The position numbers and the translations under genes were made by a program. From Nocardia takedensis NBRC 100417 (lineage in GTDB: Bacteria; Actinomycetota; Actinomycetes; Mycobacteriales; Mycobacteriaceae), in the NCBI RefSeq assembly GCF_000308695.1, contig NZ_BAGG01000075.1, forward strand, positions 1 to 41,785: a stretch of 41,785 nt of DNA. The letters are read 5' to 3'. Numbering within the stretch: the first letter of the stretch is position 1; every line of letters begins with the position of its first letter. The notes under the pieces are model-generated. The model did not search any database. It saw only the letters and a program-made list of their open reading frames with translations, and was not told the DNA's origin. This document shows positions 1 to 7,925 of this stretch, in pieces.

Positions 1-630
1 GAGCCGGAAACTGCGCATCGCGTCCCGGTCGCGGTCGTGCCCGACCAGATACCAGCGGCCGTGCCTGGTGACCACGCCCCACGGTTCCACATCGCGCATG
101 AGATAGGGCGCGTTGACCGCGCCCCGGTGTTCGAATCGCACCGCCTGACCGGCGTCGATCGCCGCGAGCAGTTTGCCCAGCACCGGTTCGGAGCCGCGGG
201 TGCGGGCGGGCACCGCGGGCACCGAGGCCACCGCCGCGTCGGTCTCGACGTGCACGCCCGCCGCGCGCAGCTTGAGCAGCGCGCCGTCGGCCGCCGCCGA
301 CAACTCCGGGGACTCCCACATCTGCACCGCGACGGCGACCGCGGCCGCTTCCTCGTCGGTGAGCTCGATATCGGGCAGTTCGTAGGCGTCGCGGTTGATC
401 CGGTAGCCCTCGACCGAGGAGTAGCGGCCCACCGGGCCGACCTCCAACGGGATCCCCAGATCGCGGAGTTCGTTCTTGTCGCGCTCGAACATCCGGCTGA
501 ACGCCTCGTCGCTAGCGGACTCCTCGTACCCCGCGACACTGTCCCGGATCCGCTCCGCGGTCAGAAACTGCCGGGTCGACAGCAGCGCGATGACCAGATT
601 CATCAGCCGCTCGACCTTGGATATCGCCAC
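1..630 (-). CDS. pafB: PafB, WYL-domain transcriptional regulator (partial, C-terminus beyond window)
   Basis: The reverse strand reads VAISKVERLMNLVIALLSTR at the N-terminus, the usual opening of PafB, followed by a winged-helix segment (TAERIRDSVAGY, AFSRMFERDKNELRDLGIPL) and then the WYL-domain core ending in GRWYLVGHDRDRDAMRSF at the window edge. About 210 of an expected 330 or so residues are present. The start is taken as GTG at 630, since the conserved AISKVERL stretch begins there; an ATG lies nine codons inside. PafB works with PafC as an activator of DNA-damage genes in mycobacteria; it sits in the Pup-proteasome locus but is not needed for pupylation. It follows pafA after a 117-base gap that contains a very strong hairpin, so its transcription may be partly separate. 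Confidence 0.93.
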   Translation of the reverse strand, partial: MAISKVERLMNLVIALLSTRQFLTAERIRDSVAGYEESASDEAFSRMFERDKNELRDLGIPLEVGPVGRYSSVEGYRINRDAYELPDIELTDEEAAAVAVAVQMWESPELSAAADGALLKLRAAGVHVETDAAVASVPAVPARTRGSEPVLGKLLAAIDAGQAVRFEHRGAVNAPYLMRDVEPWGVVTRHGRWYLVGHDRDRDAMRSFRL

Positions 631-703
631 CCGATAGAGGGTAATGCGCCCCGCAAGCGGCGCGCGCGGCGGCGCGCTGTTCGAATGCCGGACACCGGCG
701 GGT

Positions 704-742
704 CCGGTCCGGGAGTCGTCGTCGCCGACGACCCCGGACCGG
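704..742 (-). terminator. Strong hairpin between pafA and pafB
   Basis: A 17-bp stem with one bulged base: outer arms CCGGTCCGGG (704-713) and CCCGGACCGG (733-742), inner arms GTCGTCG (715-721) and CGACGAC (726-732), tetraloop TCGC. It lies 5 bases past the pafA stop codon. There is no T-run after it on the minus strand, so it would be a T-less terminator or an mRNA-processing or stabilising element. Confidence 0.6.
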
Positions 743-747
743 TGCGA

Positions 748-2106
748 CTACATCGAGGCGATCAACCGGTCGACGCGCTCGTCCACCGAGCGGAACGGGT
801 CCTTGCACAGCACCGTGCGCTGGGCTTGGTCGTTGAGCTTGAGGTGCACCCAGTCGACGGTGAAATCGCGACCGGCTTCCTGGGCGGCGGTGATGAAATC
901 GCCGCGCAGCTTGGCCCTGGTGGTCTGCGGCGGGGTGTCGACCGCGGCGTCCACGGCCTCGTCCTCGGTGATCCGCTTGGCCAGACCCTTGCGCTGGAGC
1001 AGGTCGAACACCCCGCGTCCGCGCTTGATGTCGTGGTAGGCCAGATCCAGCTGGGCGATCTTGGGATCGGACAGCTCCATCGAGTAGCGATCCTGGTAGC
1101 GCTGGAACAGCTTGCGCTTGATCACCCAGTCGATCTCGGTGTCGACCTTGGCGAAATCCTGCGCCTCGACCGCGTCCAGGGTGCGACCCCACAGGTCCAC
1201 GACCTGGTCGATCTGCGGGTCCCGGTCCCGGTTGCGCAAGTGCTCGACCGCGCGGGCGTAGTACTCGCGCTGGATGTCGAGGGCGCTGGCCTGCCGCCCG
1301 CCCGCCAACCGGACCGGACGCCGCCCGGTCAGGTCGTGGCTGACCTCGCGGATGGCCCGGATCGGGTTGTCGAGGGCGAAATCGCGGAACGACACTCCCG
1401 CCTCGATCATCTCCAGCACCAGCGCCGCCGTGCCGACCTTGAGCATGGTCGTGGGTTCGGCCATGTTGGAATCGCCCACGATGACGTGCAGCCTGCGGTA
1501 CTTCTCCGCGTCGGCGTGCGGTTCGTCACGGGTGTTGATGATGGGGCGCGAGCGGGTGGTCGCCGAGGAGACGCCCTCCCAGATGTGCTCGGCGCGCTGG
1601 GACAGGCAGAACGTGGCCGCCTTGGGCGTCTGCAACACCTTGCCCGCACCGCAGATCAACTGTCTGGTCACCAGGAACGGCAACAGCACGTCCGAGATCC
1701 GGGAGAACTCGCCCGCGCGCACCACGAGGAAGTTCTCGTGGCAGCCGTAGGAGTTGCCCGCGGAGTCGGTGTTGTTCTTGAACAGGTAGATGTCGCCGCC
1801 GATACCCTCTTCGGCCAGTCGCTGCTCGGCGTCGATCAGCAACTCCTCCAGCACCCGCTCACCCGCGCGATCGTGGGTGACCAGCTGATGCAGGTTGTCG
1901 CATTCGGCCGTGGCGTACTCCGGATGCGAACCGACGTCGAGGTACAGCCGAGCACCGTTGCGAAGGAACACGTTAGAGCTACGGCCCCAGGACACCACCC
2001 GGCGGAACAGGTACCGGGCAACCTCGTCGGGGGACAGCCGACGGTGACCGTGGAAGGTGCATGTCACACCGAACTCGGTCTCGATCCCCATGATTCGTCG
2101 CTGCAC
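748..2106 (-). CDS. pafA: PafA, Pup-protein ligase
   Basis: PafA joins the C-terminal glutamate of Pup to lysines of target proteins using ATP, marking them for the proteasome. The 452-residue product from GTG at 2106 has the exact length of the M. tuberculosis protein. Visible glutamine-synthetase-like features are GIETEF (Glu9 and Glu11, metal/ATP site), RLYLDVGSHPEYATAE with Asp57 as the expected catalytic aspartate, NNTDSAGNSYGCHEN, and RPIINTRDEPHADAEKYRR. An open frame continues 20 codons upstream, but the conserved QRRIMGIETEFG start argues for the GTG. It is paralogous to dop in the same window. A 221-base gap separates it from prcA, so it may have its own promoter. The hairpin at 704-742 follows its stop. 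Confidence 0.97.
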   Translation of the reverse strand: MQRRIMGIETEFGVTCTFHGHRRLSPDEVARYLFRRVVSWGRSSNVFLRNGARLYLDVGSHPEYATAECDNLHQLVTHDRAGERVLEELLIDAEQRLAEEGIGGDIYLFKNNTDSAGNSYGCHENFLVVRAGEFSRISDVLLPFLVTRQLICGAGKVLQTPKAATFCLSQRAEHIWEGVSSATTRSRPIINTRDEPHADAEKYRRLHVIVGDSNMAEPTTMLKVGTAALVLEMIEAGVSFRDFALDNPIRAIREVSHDLTGRRPVRLAGGRQASALDIQREYYARAVEHLRNRDRDPQIDQVVDLWGRTLDAVEAQDFAKVDTEIDWVIKRKLFQRYQDRYSMELSDPKIAQLDLAYHDIKRGRGVFDLLQRKGLAKRITEDEAVDAAVDTPPQTTRAKLRGDFITAAQEAGRDFTVDWVHLKLNDQAQRTVLCKDPFRSVDERVDRLIASM

Positions 2107-2327
2107 ATCATCGACATTACAGCCATGACCGGCTCTCGCGGGGGGCTGCGGACAACACCGACGCATACGTCTTCACAACGATTCGGCACGATTTGTCGGC
2201 TTTTCCGGGGTTTCACCGGGCGATTCCCCCGCCGCGGGCCTGCCGCGCACCCGGTGTCACAAATACGGCGGACCCGCGTCGGAACCGGCGAAACCACCGT
2301 ATTCCGGACGCGGGTCCGAAGAGTTTA

Positions 2328-3128
2328 CTACTCGGTCGCGGAGTCGTCCGCGGCCGGGGCCGACTCGGCCGTGGCCGGGTCGCCGCCGGTCGCCTCGGCG
2401 CCTTCGGCGGGGGTCTCGCCCTCGCCCAGCAACCGCCGCAACTGCAGCGCCGAGATCCGGCGGAAGGCCCGACGCGGGCGCGCCTGCTCCAGCGTCGCCA
2501 CCTCCAAGGAGGCCACGCCCAGCGTGCGCTTGTCCTTGTCGGCGGTCTCCGGGATGCCCGCCTGCAACGCCTTGACCGCGACCCCGATGGCCGCCGACAG
2601 GTCCAGCCCCGCGGTGTAGGACGACTTGAGCGCGGTGAGGATGGGTTCGGTGGTACCGCCCATCACCACGTATTCGCGCTCGTCCACGATCGACCCGTCG
2701 AAGGTGATCCGGTAGAGCACCGACTGGCTCGCCTGCTCCGGATAGCCGATCTCGGCGATGCAGATCTCGACCTCGTAGGGCTTGAGCGAATCGGTGAAGG
2801 TCGTCCCCAGCGCCTGGGCGTAGGCGTTGGCCAGCGCACGACCGGACACATCGCGCCGGTCGTACTGGTATCCGCGCAGGTCGGCCTGGAGGATGCCGCC
2901 CCGGCGCAGGCTCTCGAACTCGTTGTACTTGCCCACGGCCGCGAACCCGACGCGGTCGTAGAGCTCACTCACCTTGTGCAACGTCGCCGACGGATTCTCC
3001 GCGACGAACAGCACACCCTTGTCGTACACCAGCACGATGACGCTGCGACCCCGAGCGATGCCCTTGCGCGCGAGCTCGGTCTTGTCGCGCATGATCTGCT
3101 CGGCCGACGCGTAGTACGGCAGCGTCAT
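2328..3128 (-). CDS. prcA: Proteasome alpha subunit PrcA
   Basis: PrcA forms the outer heptameric rings of the 20S proteasome that gate substrate entry and dock the Mpa/ARC ATPase. The 266-residue product has the standard alpha-subunit N-terminus (PYYASAEQIMRDKTELARKGIARG), VLFVAENPS, SELYDRVGFAAVGKYNEFE, YDRRDVSGRALANAYAQ and VVMGGTTEPI. The C-terminal 35 or so residues are low-complexity and acidic (EGETPAEGAEATGGDPATAE), as is common for actinobacterial PrcA. The ATG overlaps the prcB stop by four bases (3125-3128), indicating translational coupling and balanced subunit synthesis. Confidence 0.97.
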   Translation of the reverse strand: MTLPYYASAEQIMRDKTELARKGIARGRSVIVLVYDKGVLFVAENPSATLHKVSELYDRVGFAAVGKYNEFESLRRGGILQADLRGYQYDRRDVSGRALANAYAQALGTTFTDSLKPYEVEICIAEIGYPEQASQSVLYRITFDGSIVDEREYVVMGGTTEPILTALKSSYTAGLDLSAAIGVAVKALQAGIPETADKDKRTLGVASLEVATLEQARPRRAFRRISALQLRRLLGEGETPAEGAEATGGDPATAESAPAADDSATE

Positions 3129-3985
3129 GCGGTGGCACTCCCTTCCTCGGCGGCCGCCCGGTCGGCGACGATCGCGCGGGTGATCTCCTCGAGGCGCGCC
3201 TCGTCGACCTCCTCGGCCCCTTCCTCGGTGATGAGGACGGCCGTGGGGTAGATGCCGCGCACCAGATCGGGCCCGCCGGTGGCGGTGTCGTCGTCGGCGG
3301 CGTCGAACAGCGACTCCACCGCGATGCGCAGGGCCCGCGCGTCGTCGAGTCCCTTGGTGTACAGCTTCTTCAGCGAGGTCTTGGCGAACATCGACCCGGA
3401 ACCCACGGCGGTGTAGCCGAAACGTTCCTCACTGCGCCCGCCGACCACGTCGTAGGAGATGATCCGGCCCGCGCGGTCGGGGTGGGTGGCGTGCTCGTCG
3501 TAGCCGACCAGCACCGGCACCACCGCCAGGCCCTGCATGGCCGCGGCGAGGTTGTCGCGCACCATCTTCGACAGCTTGTTGGCCTTGCCGTCGAAGGTCA
3601 GCGAGATGCCTTCGATCTTCTCGTAGTGCTCCAACTCCACGGCGAACAGCCGCACCATCTCCACGGCGATGCCCGCGGTGCCCGCGATGCCCGCCGCGGA
3701 GTAGGTGTCGGTGATGTACACCTTCTCCATATCCCTGCTGGCCAACAGGTTTCCCTGGGTGGCCCGCCGATCGCCGGCGATCAGCACGCCGCCGCGGAAA
3801 CTCACCGCGACGATGGTGGTGCCGTGCGGGGCCAGGTCCTTCGCGACGGCGCCACCGGGAAACCCGGTGGCGTCGGCGGCGAACCTGTTGCCGGGCAACA
3901 GCTCCGGTGCGTGCGAGCGCAGGTGTTCGGTGAAGGAGGAGAGTGCGTGCCCCGCGCGGAGCCGCATCGGATCACCTGCGGTCAC
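3125..3985 (-). CDS. prcB: Proteasome beta subunit PrcB (proteolytic)
   Basis: PrcB is the catalytic subunit, an N-terminal-nucleophile threonine protease made with a propeptide. In the 286-residue product the propeptide is residues 1-55, ending APHG, and the mature chain starts TTIVAVSFRGG with Thr56 as the nucleophile. Counting from that Thr1, Asp17 (AGDRRAT) and Lys33 (EKVYITD) are at the positions expected for the active site; GIAGTAG and GYTAVGSGSMFAK are also typical. It starts with GTG overlapping the pup stop (GTGA, 3982-3985) and overlaps prcA by four bases, so pup-prcB-prcA form one coupled unit. Confidence 0.97.
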   Translation of the reverse strand: MTAGDPMRLRAGHALSSFTEHLRSHAPELLPGNRFAADATGFPGGAVAKDLAPHGTTIVAVSFRGGVLIAGDRRATQGNLLASRDMEKVYITDTYSAAGIAGTAGIAVEMVRLFAVELEHYEKIEGISLTFDGKANKLSKMVRDNLAAAMQGLAVVPVLVGYDEHATHPDRAGRIISYDVVGGRSEERFGYTAVGSGSMFAKTSLKKLYTKGLDDARALRIAVESLFDAADDDTATGGPDLVRGIYPTAVLITEEGAEEVDEARLEEITRAIVADRAAAEEGSATA

Positions 3986-4176
3986 TGGCCACCCTTCTGC
4001 ACGTACGCGCGGACGAAGTCCTCGGCGTTCTCCTCGAGCACGTCATCGATCTCGTCGAGCAGGTCGTCGGTGTCCTCCGCCAGTTTCTCGCGACGTTCCT
4101 GACCGGCGGCGTCGACACCCTCCGGGCCTTCGTCCTCGTCGCCGCCCCCGGCGCGCTTGGTCTGCTCTTGTGCCAT
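3982..4176 (-). CDS. pup: Prokaryotic ubiquitin-like protein Pup
   Basis: Pup is the small disordered tag attached to proteins destined for the proteasome. The 64-residue product is acidic, carries the central helical segment used for docking on Mpa/ARC (REKLAEDTDDLLDEIDDVL), and ends VQKGGQ. The terminal Gln means it must be deamidated to Glu by Dop before PafA can use it, which agrees with dop lying directly upstream. Lys62 near the end matches the conserved lysine of other Pups. The ATG at 4176 is preceded by an AGGAGG-like site. Confidence 0.98.
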   Translation of the reverse strand: MAQEQTKRAGGGDEDEGPEGVDAAGQERREKLAEDTDDLLDEIDDVLEENAEDFVRAYVQKGGQ

Positions 4177-4289
4177 GGCAGCCGACCTCCTCTGTTCGAG
4201 GGCGGCGCCACCGGGCCCTACGCGGTTGCGCAGGCTCTCGCCTCCGGGTCCGCCTCGCGCCGCCGTGTCCTCATCATGACCGAAGCTCG

Positions 4290-4318
4290 AGTATGAGCAC
4301 TGCTCCGATCATGAGCAA
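4290..4318 (-). promoter_or_regulatory. Candidate promoter of pup-prcB-prcA
   Basis: On the minus strand TTGCTC (4313-4318) and CATACT (4290-4295) are separated by 17 bases, a plausible -35/-10 pair about 115 bases before the pup ATG. Two imperfect direct repeats, ATGAGCACTGCTCCG (4293-4307) and ATGAGCAATGTTCGG (4311-4325; 12 of 15 identical), overlap it and could bind a regulator. The rest of the 226-base dop-pup gap shows nothing else I can name. Confidence 0.35.
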
Positions 4319-4402
4319 TGTTCGGTGCTCGTTCCACAACCCTACCCAGCGCGGCCGACACGATGGCGATTCTGTGTCGAAATCGCCACGCCGGGCGGGG
4401 CG

Positions 4403-5902
4403 TCACTGGGTGAGCTGCTCCACCAGTTCGGCGGCGCTGTCGACCCCGTCGAGCAGCTTGCCGACATGCGATTTGGTGCCGCGGCGCGGTTCCAGGGTCG
4501 GGATGCGCACCAGCGAGTCACCGCCCAGATCGAAGATCACCGAATCCCAGCTCGCCGCCGCGATGTCGGCGCCGAAACGGCGCAGGCACTCGCCGCGGAA
4601 GTAGGCGCGGGTGTCGGTGGGCGGCTTGGTCATGGCCTCGAGCACCTGCTGCTCGGTGACCAGGCGTTTCATCGACCCGCGGGCCACCAGGCGGTTGTAG
4701 AGGCCCTTGTCCAGGCGCACGTCGGAGTACTGCAGGTCCATCAGGTGCAGTTTCGGCGCGGCCCAGCCCAGGCCCTCGCGGTTGCGCATGCCCTCGAGCA
4801 GGCGCAGTTTGGCCGTCCAGTCCAGCAGGTTCGCCGTCTCCATCGGATCGCGTTCGAGCAGGTCCAGCACCATGGCCCAGTTGTCGAGGATGTCGCGGGC
4901 GCGCGGGTCGTCGTTGCCCTCGCGGTCCATGAACTTCGCGACCCGCTCGTGGTAGAGCCGTTGCAGGGCCAACCCGGTCAGCTCGCGGCCGTCGGAGAGC
5001 GCGACCGCGGTGCGCAGGGTCGGGTCGTGGCTGATCTGGTGCACCGCCGTCACCGGACGGGCCAGTTGCAGATCCGAGAGATCCTCCCCCGCCTCGATCA
5101 GGTCCAGCACCAGCGCGGTGGTGCCGACCTTGAGATAGGTCGACATCTCGGCCAGGTTCGCGTCGCCGATGATGACGTGCAGCCTGCGGTACTTGTCGGC
5201 GTCGGCGTGCGGTTCGTCGCGGGTGTTGATGATGCCGCGCTTGAGGGTGGTCTCCAGACCGACCTCGACCTCGATGTAGTCCGCGCGCTGGGACAGCTGG
5301 AAGCCCGCGCTGTCGCCGGACTGGCCGACGCCGACGCGCCCGGAGCCGCTGATCACCTGCCGGGAGACGAAGAACGGCGTCAGGCCGAGGATGATCTGGT
5401 TGAACGGGGTGTCGCGGCTCATCAAGTAGTTCTCGTGGGTGCCGTAGGAGGCGCCCTTGCCGTCGACGTTGTTCTTGTACAGCTGCAACCGGGGCGCGCC
5501 CGGCACGCTCGAGGCGTGGCGCGCGGCGGCCTCCATCACCCGTTCGCCCGCCTTGTCCCAGATCACCGCGTCCAGCGGATCGGTGACCTCCGGCGCGGAG
5601 TACTCCGGGTGGGCGTGGTCGACGTAGAGGCGCGCGCCGTTGGTGAGGATCATGTTGGCCGCGCCGACCTCGTCGGCGTCGATGACCGGTGCGGGACCGT
5701 TCATGCGGCTCAGATCGAATCCGCGCGCGTCGCGCAGCGGCGATTCCACCTCGTAGTCCCACCGGGTCCGCTTCGCGCGCGGCACGCCCTCGGCGGCCGC
5801 GTACGCGAGCACCGCCTGGGTGGAGGTCAGGATCGGGTTGGCCGCCGGCTCCGTGGGGGTCGAGATGCCGTATTCGACCTCGATACCGATGATGCGCTGC
5901 AT
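4403..5902 (-). CDS. dop: Dop, Pup deamidase/depupylase
   Basis: Dop converts the terminal Gln of Pup to Glu and also removes Pup from conjugates. The 499-residue product from ATG at 5902 begins MQRIIGIEVEYGIS, with Glu8 and Glu10 in the ATP/metal site; Asp95 (RLYVDHAHPEYSAPE) is the expected catalytic residue. The stretch between about residues 40 and 80 (TRWDYEVESPLRDARGFDL) is the Dop-specific loop missing from PafA. Also seen: NNVDGKGASYGTHEN and RGIINTRDEPHADADKYRR. The open frame runs 29 codons further upstream, but family alignment supports the internal ATG. It is transcribed ahead of pup; its usual upstream neighbour mpa/arc is about 33 kb away here. Confidence 0.97.
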   Translation of the reverse strand: MQRIIGIEVEYGISTPTEPAANPILTSTQAVLAYAAAEGVPRAKRTRWDYEVESPLRDARGFDLSRMNGPAPVIDADEVGAANMILTNGARLYVDHAHPEYSAPEVTDPLDAVIWDKAGERVMEAAARHASSVPGAPRLQLYKNNVDGKGASYGTHENYLMSRDTPFNQIILGLTPFFVSRQVISGSGRVGVGQSGDSAGFQLSQRADYIEVEVGLETTLKRGIINTRDEPHADADKYRRLHVIIGDANLAEMSTYLKVGTTALVLDLIEAGEDLSDLQLARPVTAVHQISHDPTLRTAVALSDGRELTGLALQRLYHERVAKFMDREGNDDPRARDILDNWAMVLDLLERDPMETANLLDWTAKLRLLEGMRNREGLGWAAPKLHLMDLQYSDVRLDKGLYNRLVARGSMKRLVTEQQVLEAMTKPPTDTRAYFRGECLRRFGADIAAASWDSVIFDLGGDSLVRIPTLEPRRGTKSHVGKLLDGVDSAAELVEQLTQ

Positions 5903-6015
5903 GCCATCGAGCCTAGGCGAACGAAAGCCGCGTTCTCCCGAGGGTGCTGGATGTCTCCCGGCCGGGCGCGCCGTGACCCGGGCACGCACCGGTATCGGCG
6001 CGGACGGCGGCGAAC

Positions 6016-6043
6016 ACGAGTAGCGCGGTACTCGTGTACCGCG
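6016..6043. promoter_or_regulatory. Two overlapping palindromes upstream of the lysozyme-like gene
   Basis: ACGAGTA (6016-6022) pairs with TACTCGT (6029-6035) across 6 bases, and CGCGGTAC (6024-6031) pairs with GTACCGCG (6036-6043) across TCGT. The two alternatives are mutually exclusive as RNA hairpins and look like a dimeric-regulator site as DNA. They lie in the 264-base divergent gap between dop and the gene starting at 6167. Confidence 0.4.
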
Positions 6044-6166
6044 GGCGCGCGGCCGCGAAGCTGGGGCGGCGTGGTCATCGCGGACACGCGCTCACCCCCA
6101 CCCGCATGCGGCGGCGAGCGACCCGCGAATCGGCCGCCGCGCGACGGAAAGACGGAGTAATCACCG

Positions 6167-6865
6167 ATGAAAGCCGCGGTCCGGGCGATCTGGCTGCCGT
6201 TCAATGTCCCCTTGGAGGGCCGAGTTCCCTGGATGTATCTCGATGTCCGCGGTCGCGTCAGCACCGCGGTCGGCGTCACCCTCGACGACACGGCGCGCGA
6301 ATTCGCCGAACCCACCGCGACCGAGCGCGCCGGGTCGCTGGCGGCCTCGCGGCGGTTGCCGTGGCGGCACGGGACGCGCGGCCGGTTCGCCGCCGATCCG
6401 GCCGTCGACGCCGCCTGGGACATCGTCAAGGGCCGCCGCGATCTCGCGCGCGGCGGCTGTCGCCGGTTCGAACGGCTCACCGACCTGCGGTTGACCGCGG
6501 CCGCGATCGACCGGGTCGTCTTCGAGCGCCTCGACCGGTTCGAGGCGTTGCTGCGCGGCCGGATGACACGCGATTTCGACGGCTCGGTGACGCTGCCCTA
6601 CGCGCGGTTCGACAGTTGGCCCGCCGACGCCCAACTCGGTGCGCTGAGCATGTGCTGGATCGCCGGTCCCGCCTTCGACTTTCCGCGTTTCGCCGAGGCG
6701 GCCCGCGAGCGCGACTGGTTGCGCTGCGCCGCGGAGTGCCGGATCAACCCCGAGGTCGGCACGGTGACCCGGCGCAACGATCGCGACCAGGAGTTGTTCC
6801 GCAACGCCTTCCGCGTCGAGCGCGACGGCCGCGACCCCGAGCAGTTGCTGTTCACCCTGCCGTGA
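6167..6865 (+). CDS. Lysozyme-like (GH24/T4-lysozyme fold) protein
   Basis: A 232-residue protein without signal peptide or membrane segment. Its N-terminus, LEGRVPWMYLDVRGRVST (residues 16-33), aligns without gaps to the T4 lysozyme active-site motif: Glu17 and Asp26 are nine residues apart as in Glu11/Asp20, Tyr24 matches Tyr18, Gly29 matches Gly23, and Ser32 falls where T4 has Thr26. The C-terminal part (DAQLGALSMCWIAGPAF, RFAEAARERDW, CRINPEV, RRNDRDQELFRNAF) resembles phage and prophage lysozyme-like proteins. It would cut peptidoglycan, but without an export signal the target and release route are unclear. It stands alone between dop and an AraC regulator, with no holin or phage gene nearby. 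The family is recognised from motifs only. Confidence 0.6.
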   Translation: MKAAVRAIWLPFNVPLEGRVPWMYLDVRGRVSTAVGVTLDDTAREFAEPTATERAGSLAASRRLPWRHGTRGRFAADPAVDAAWDIVKGRRDLARGGCRRFERLTDLRLTAAAIDRVVFERLDRFEALLRGRMTRDFDGSVTLPYARFDSWPADAQLGALSMCWIAGPAFDFPRFAEAARERDWLRCAAECRINPEVGTVTRRNDRDQELFRNAFRVERDGRDPEQLLFTLP

Positions 6866-6944
6866 CCGCAACGGCCGCCGCGCAATCGGGGGCGCAAGCC
6901 GGGTGGGCGGCCCGCCGGAAACGATCATCGGGAATTCCGGATCG

Positions 6945-6964
6945 GGTGCGGCGAAACCCGCACC
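6945..6964 (+). terminator. Short hairpin after the lysozyme-like gene
   Basis: GGTGCGG (6945-6951) and CCGCACC (6958-6964) with loop CGAAAC, about 80 bases past the stop. It is a modest 7-bp stem without T-run; it could be a terminator or part of the leader of the next gene. Confidence 0.3.
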
Positions 6965-7038
6965 GCGACGGTGCCGCACCGATAGTCTCGGCGGTGGATC
7001 CGAACACGGATTCGCGTGTCACCTGCCGGGAGCGTCCG

Positions 7039-7908
7039 ATGGAGAAGGCTCTGGTCACCGAAGGAGTGTCGACGGTCACCGAAGGAATGTCGACGGTCAC
7101 CGAAGGAATGTCGACGACACCCCGCGAACCGGGCGGCACACCCACGCCCGACGAGTACCGTTGCGCGACAGCCCTGCTGCGGCCCGGTCTGCTCGCTTTC
7201 GGCGGCGCGATCGCCGAGACGACGCTGCACGCCCATCACGCCGTGCAGATCCTCACCGCGTCCACGCCGCTGACGGTCATGGACGCCAGCGGTGTGCACC
7301 ACCACGGCACCCTGCTCATCGTTCCCGCCGACGCGCCGCATCGCATCGACGCGGGCGCGGCCGACGGCGCGGCGCTCTACCTCGATCCGGAGACGGTCGC
7401 GGGCGCGGCCGCGGATCGCCGCGCGCACACCGACGGCTGGACCGGCCGCGGCCGGCTGCCCGCCGCCGCGCAGACCCGGCACACTCTCACCGACCGGGTG
7501 GAGACGATCGTCGCGGACCTGCGCGGGGACCTGCCCCGTTCGACCGCGCGGCACAGCGCCGTCACCGAGGCGCTGCGGATGCTGCCCGGCCTTGTCCCCG
7601 ACCGCACGGTGCGCGGCGCGGATGTCGCTCGGCGCGTCGGGCTCTCGCCGACCCGGTTGTCGCATCTGTTCGCCGCCCAGGTCGGTCTGCCGTTGCGCCC
7701 CTACATTCTCTGGCTGCGGTTGCGGCTGGCGGTGATCCGGGTGCGCTCGGGCGACGATCTGGCCGCGGCGGCCGACGCGGCGGGCTTCGACGACAGCGCC
7801 CACCTGACGCGCACCTGCCGTCGCACCTTCGGCTTGTTCCCGACCGCGTTGGATTCCGACGACCACTGGGATCTCGACGACGACTCCTGGGAGTGCGACG
7901 GGCGCTGA
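7039..7908 (+). CDS. AraC-family transcriptional regulator
   Basis: A 289-residue protein with an N-terminal cupin-like sensor domain (about residues 45-130: HAHHAVQILTAS, GVHHHGTLLIVPADAPHRID) and a C-terminal AraC-type double helix-turn-helix (about 190-280: VTEALRMLPG, GADVARRVGLSPTRLSHLFAAQVGLPLRPYIL, SAHLTRTCRRTFGLFP). The second recognition helix has the usual GFDDSAHLTRTFRR-like form. The extreme N-terminus contains three seven-residue repeats (VTEG[VM]ST). The start is taken as ATG 7039; ATGs inside repeats two and three are alternatives. The target is unknown; the DUF6412 and yidC remnant lie 17 bases downstream. Confidence 0.85.
   Translation: MEKALVTEGVSTVTEGMSTVTEGMSTTPREPGGTPTPDEYRCATALLRPGLLAFGGAIAETTLHAHHAVQILTASTPLTVMDASGVHHHGTLLIVPADAPHRIDAGAADGAALYLDPETVAGAAADRRAHTDGWTGRGRLPAAAQTRHTLTDRVETIVADLRGDLPRSTARHSAVTEALRMLPGLVPDRTVRGADVARRVGLSPTRLSHLFAAQVGLPLRPYILWLRLRLAVIRVRSGDDLAAAADAAGFDDSAHLTRTCRRTFGLFPTALDSDDHWDLDDDSWECDGR
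7054..7116 (+). repeat. Three 21-bp tandem repeats at the 5' end of the AraC gene
   Basis: Units at 7054-7074, 7075-7095 and 7096-7116 are identical except for one base (GTG versus ATG in unit 1). Each unit is a multiple of three and encodes VTEG[V/M]ST, so copy-number change would keep the frame. Each unit contains GAAGGA directly before a potential start codon. Confidence 0.95.
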
Positions 7909-7925
7909 CCCCGTACGCTGAGAGC

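Noticed and set aside
37..2619. An 860-codon open frame on the plus strand
   Set aside because: It lies exactly antisense to pafB, pafA and prcA, lacks family features and is low-complexity; long antisense frames are common in 70% GC DNA.
4200..4296. A small plus-strand gene between pup and dop
   Set aside because: It is in the promoter gap of pup, has no ribosome-binding site and is a shadow frame.
5903..5989. An N-terminal extension of Dop
   Set aside because: Family proteins begin at MQRIIGIE; the extra residues are proline/arginine-rich and unlike any Dop.
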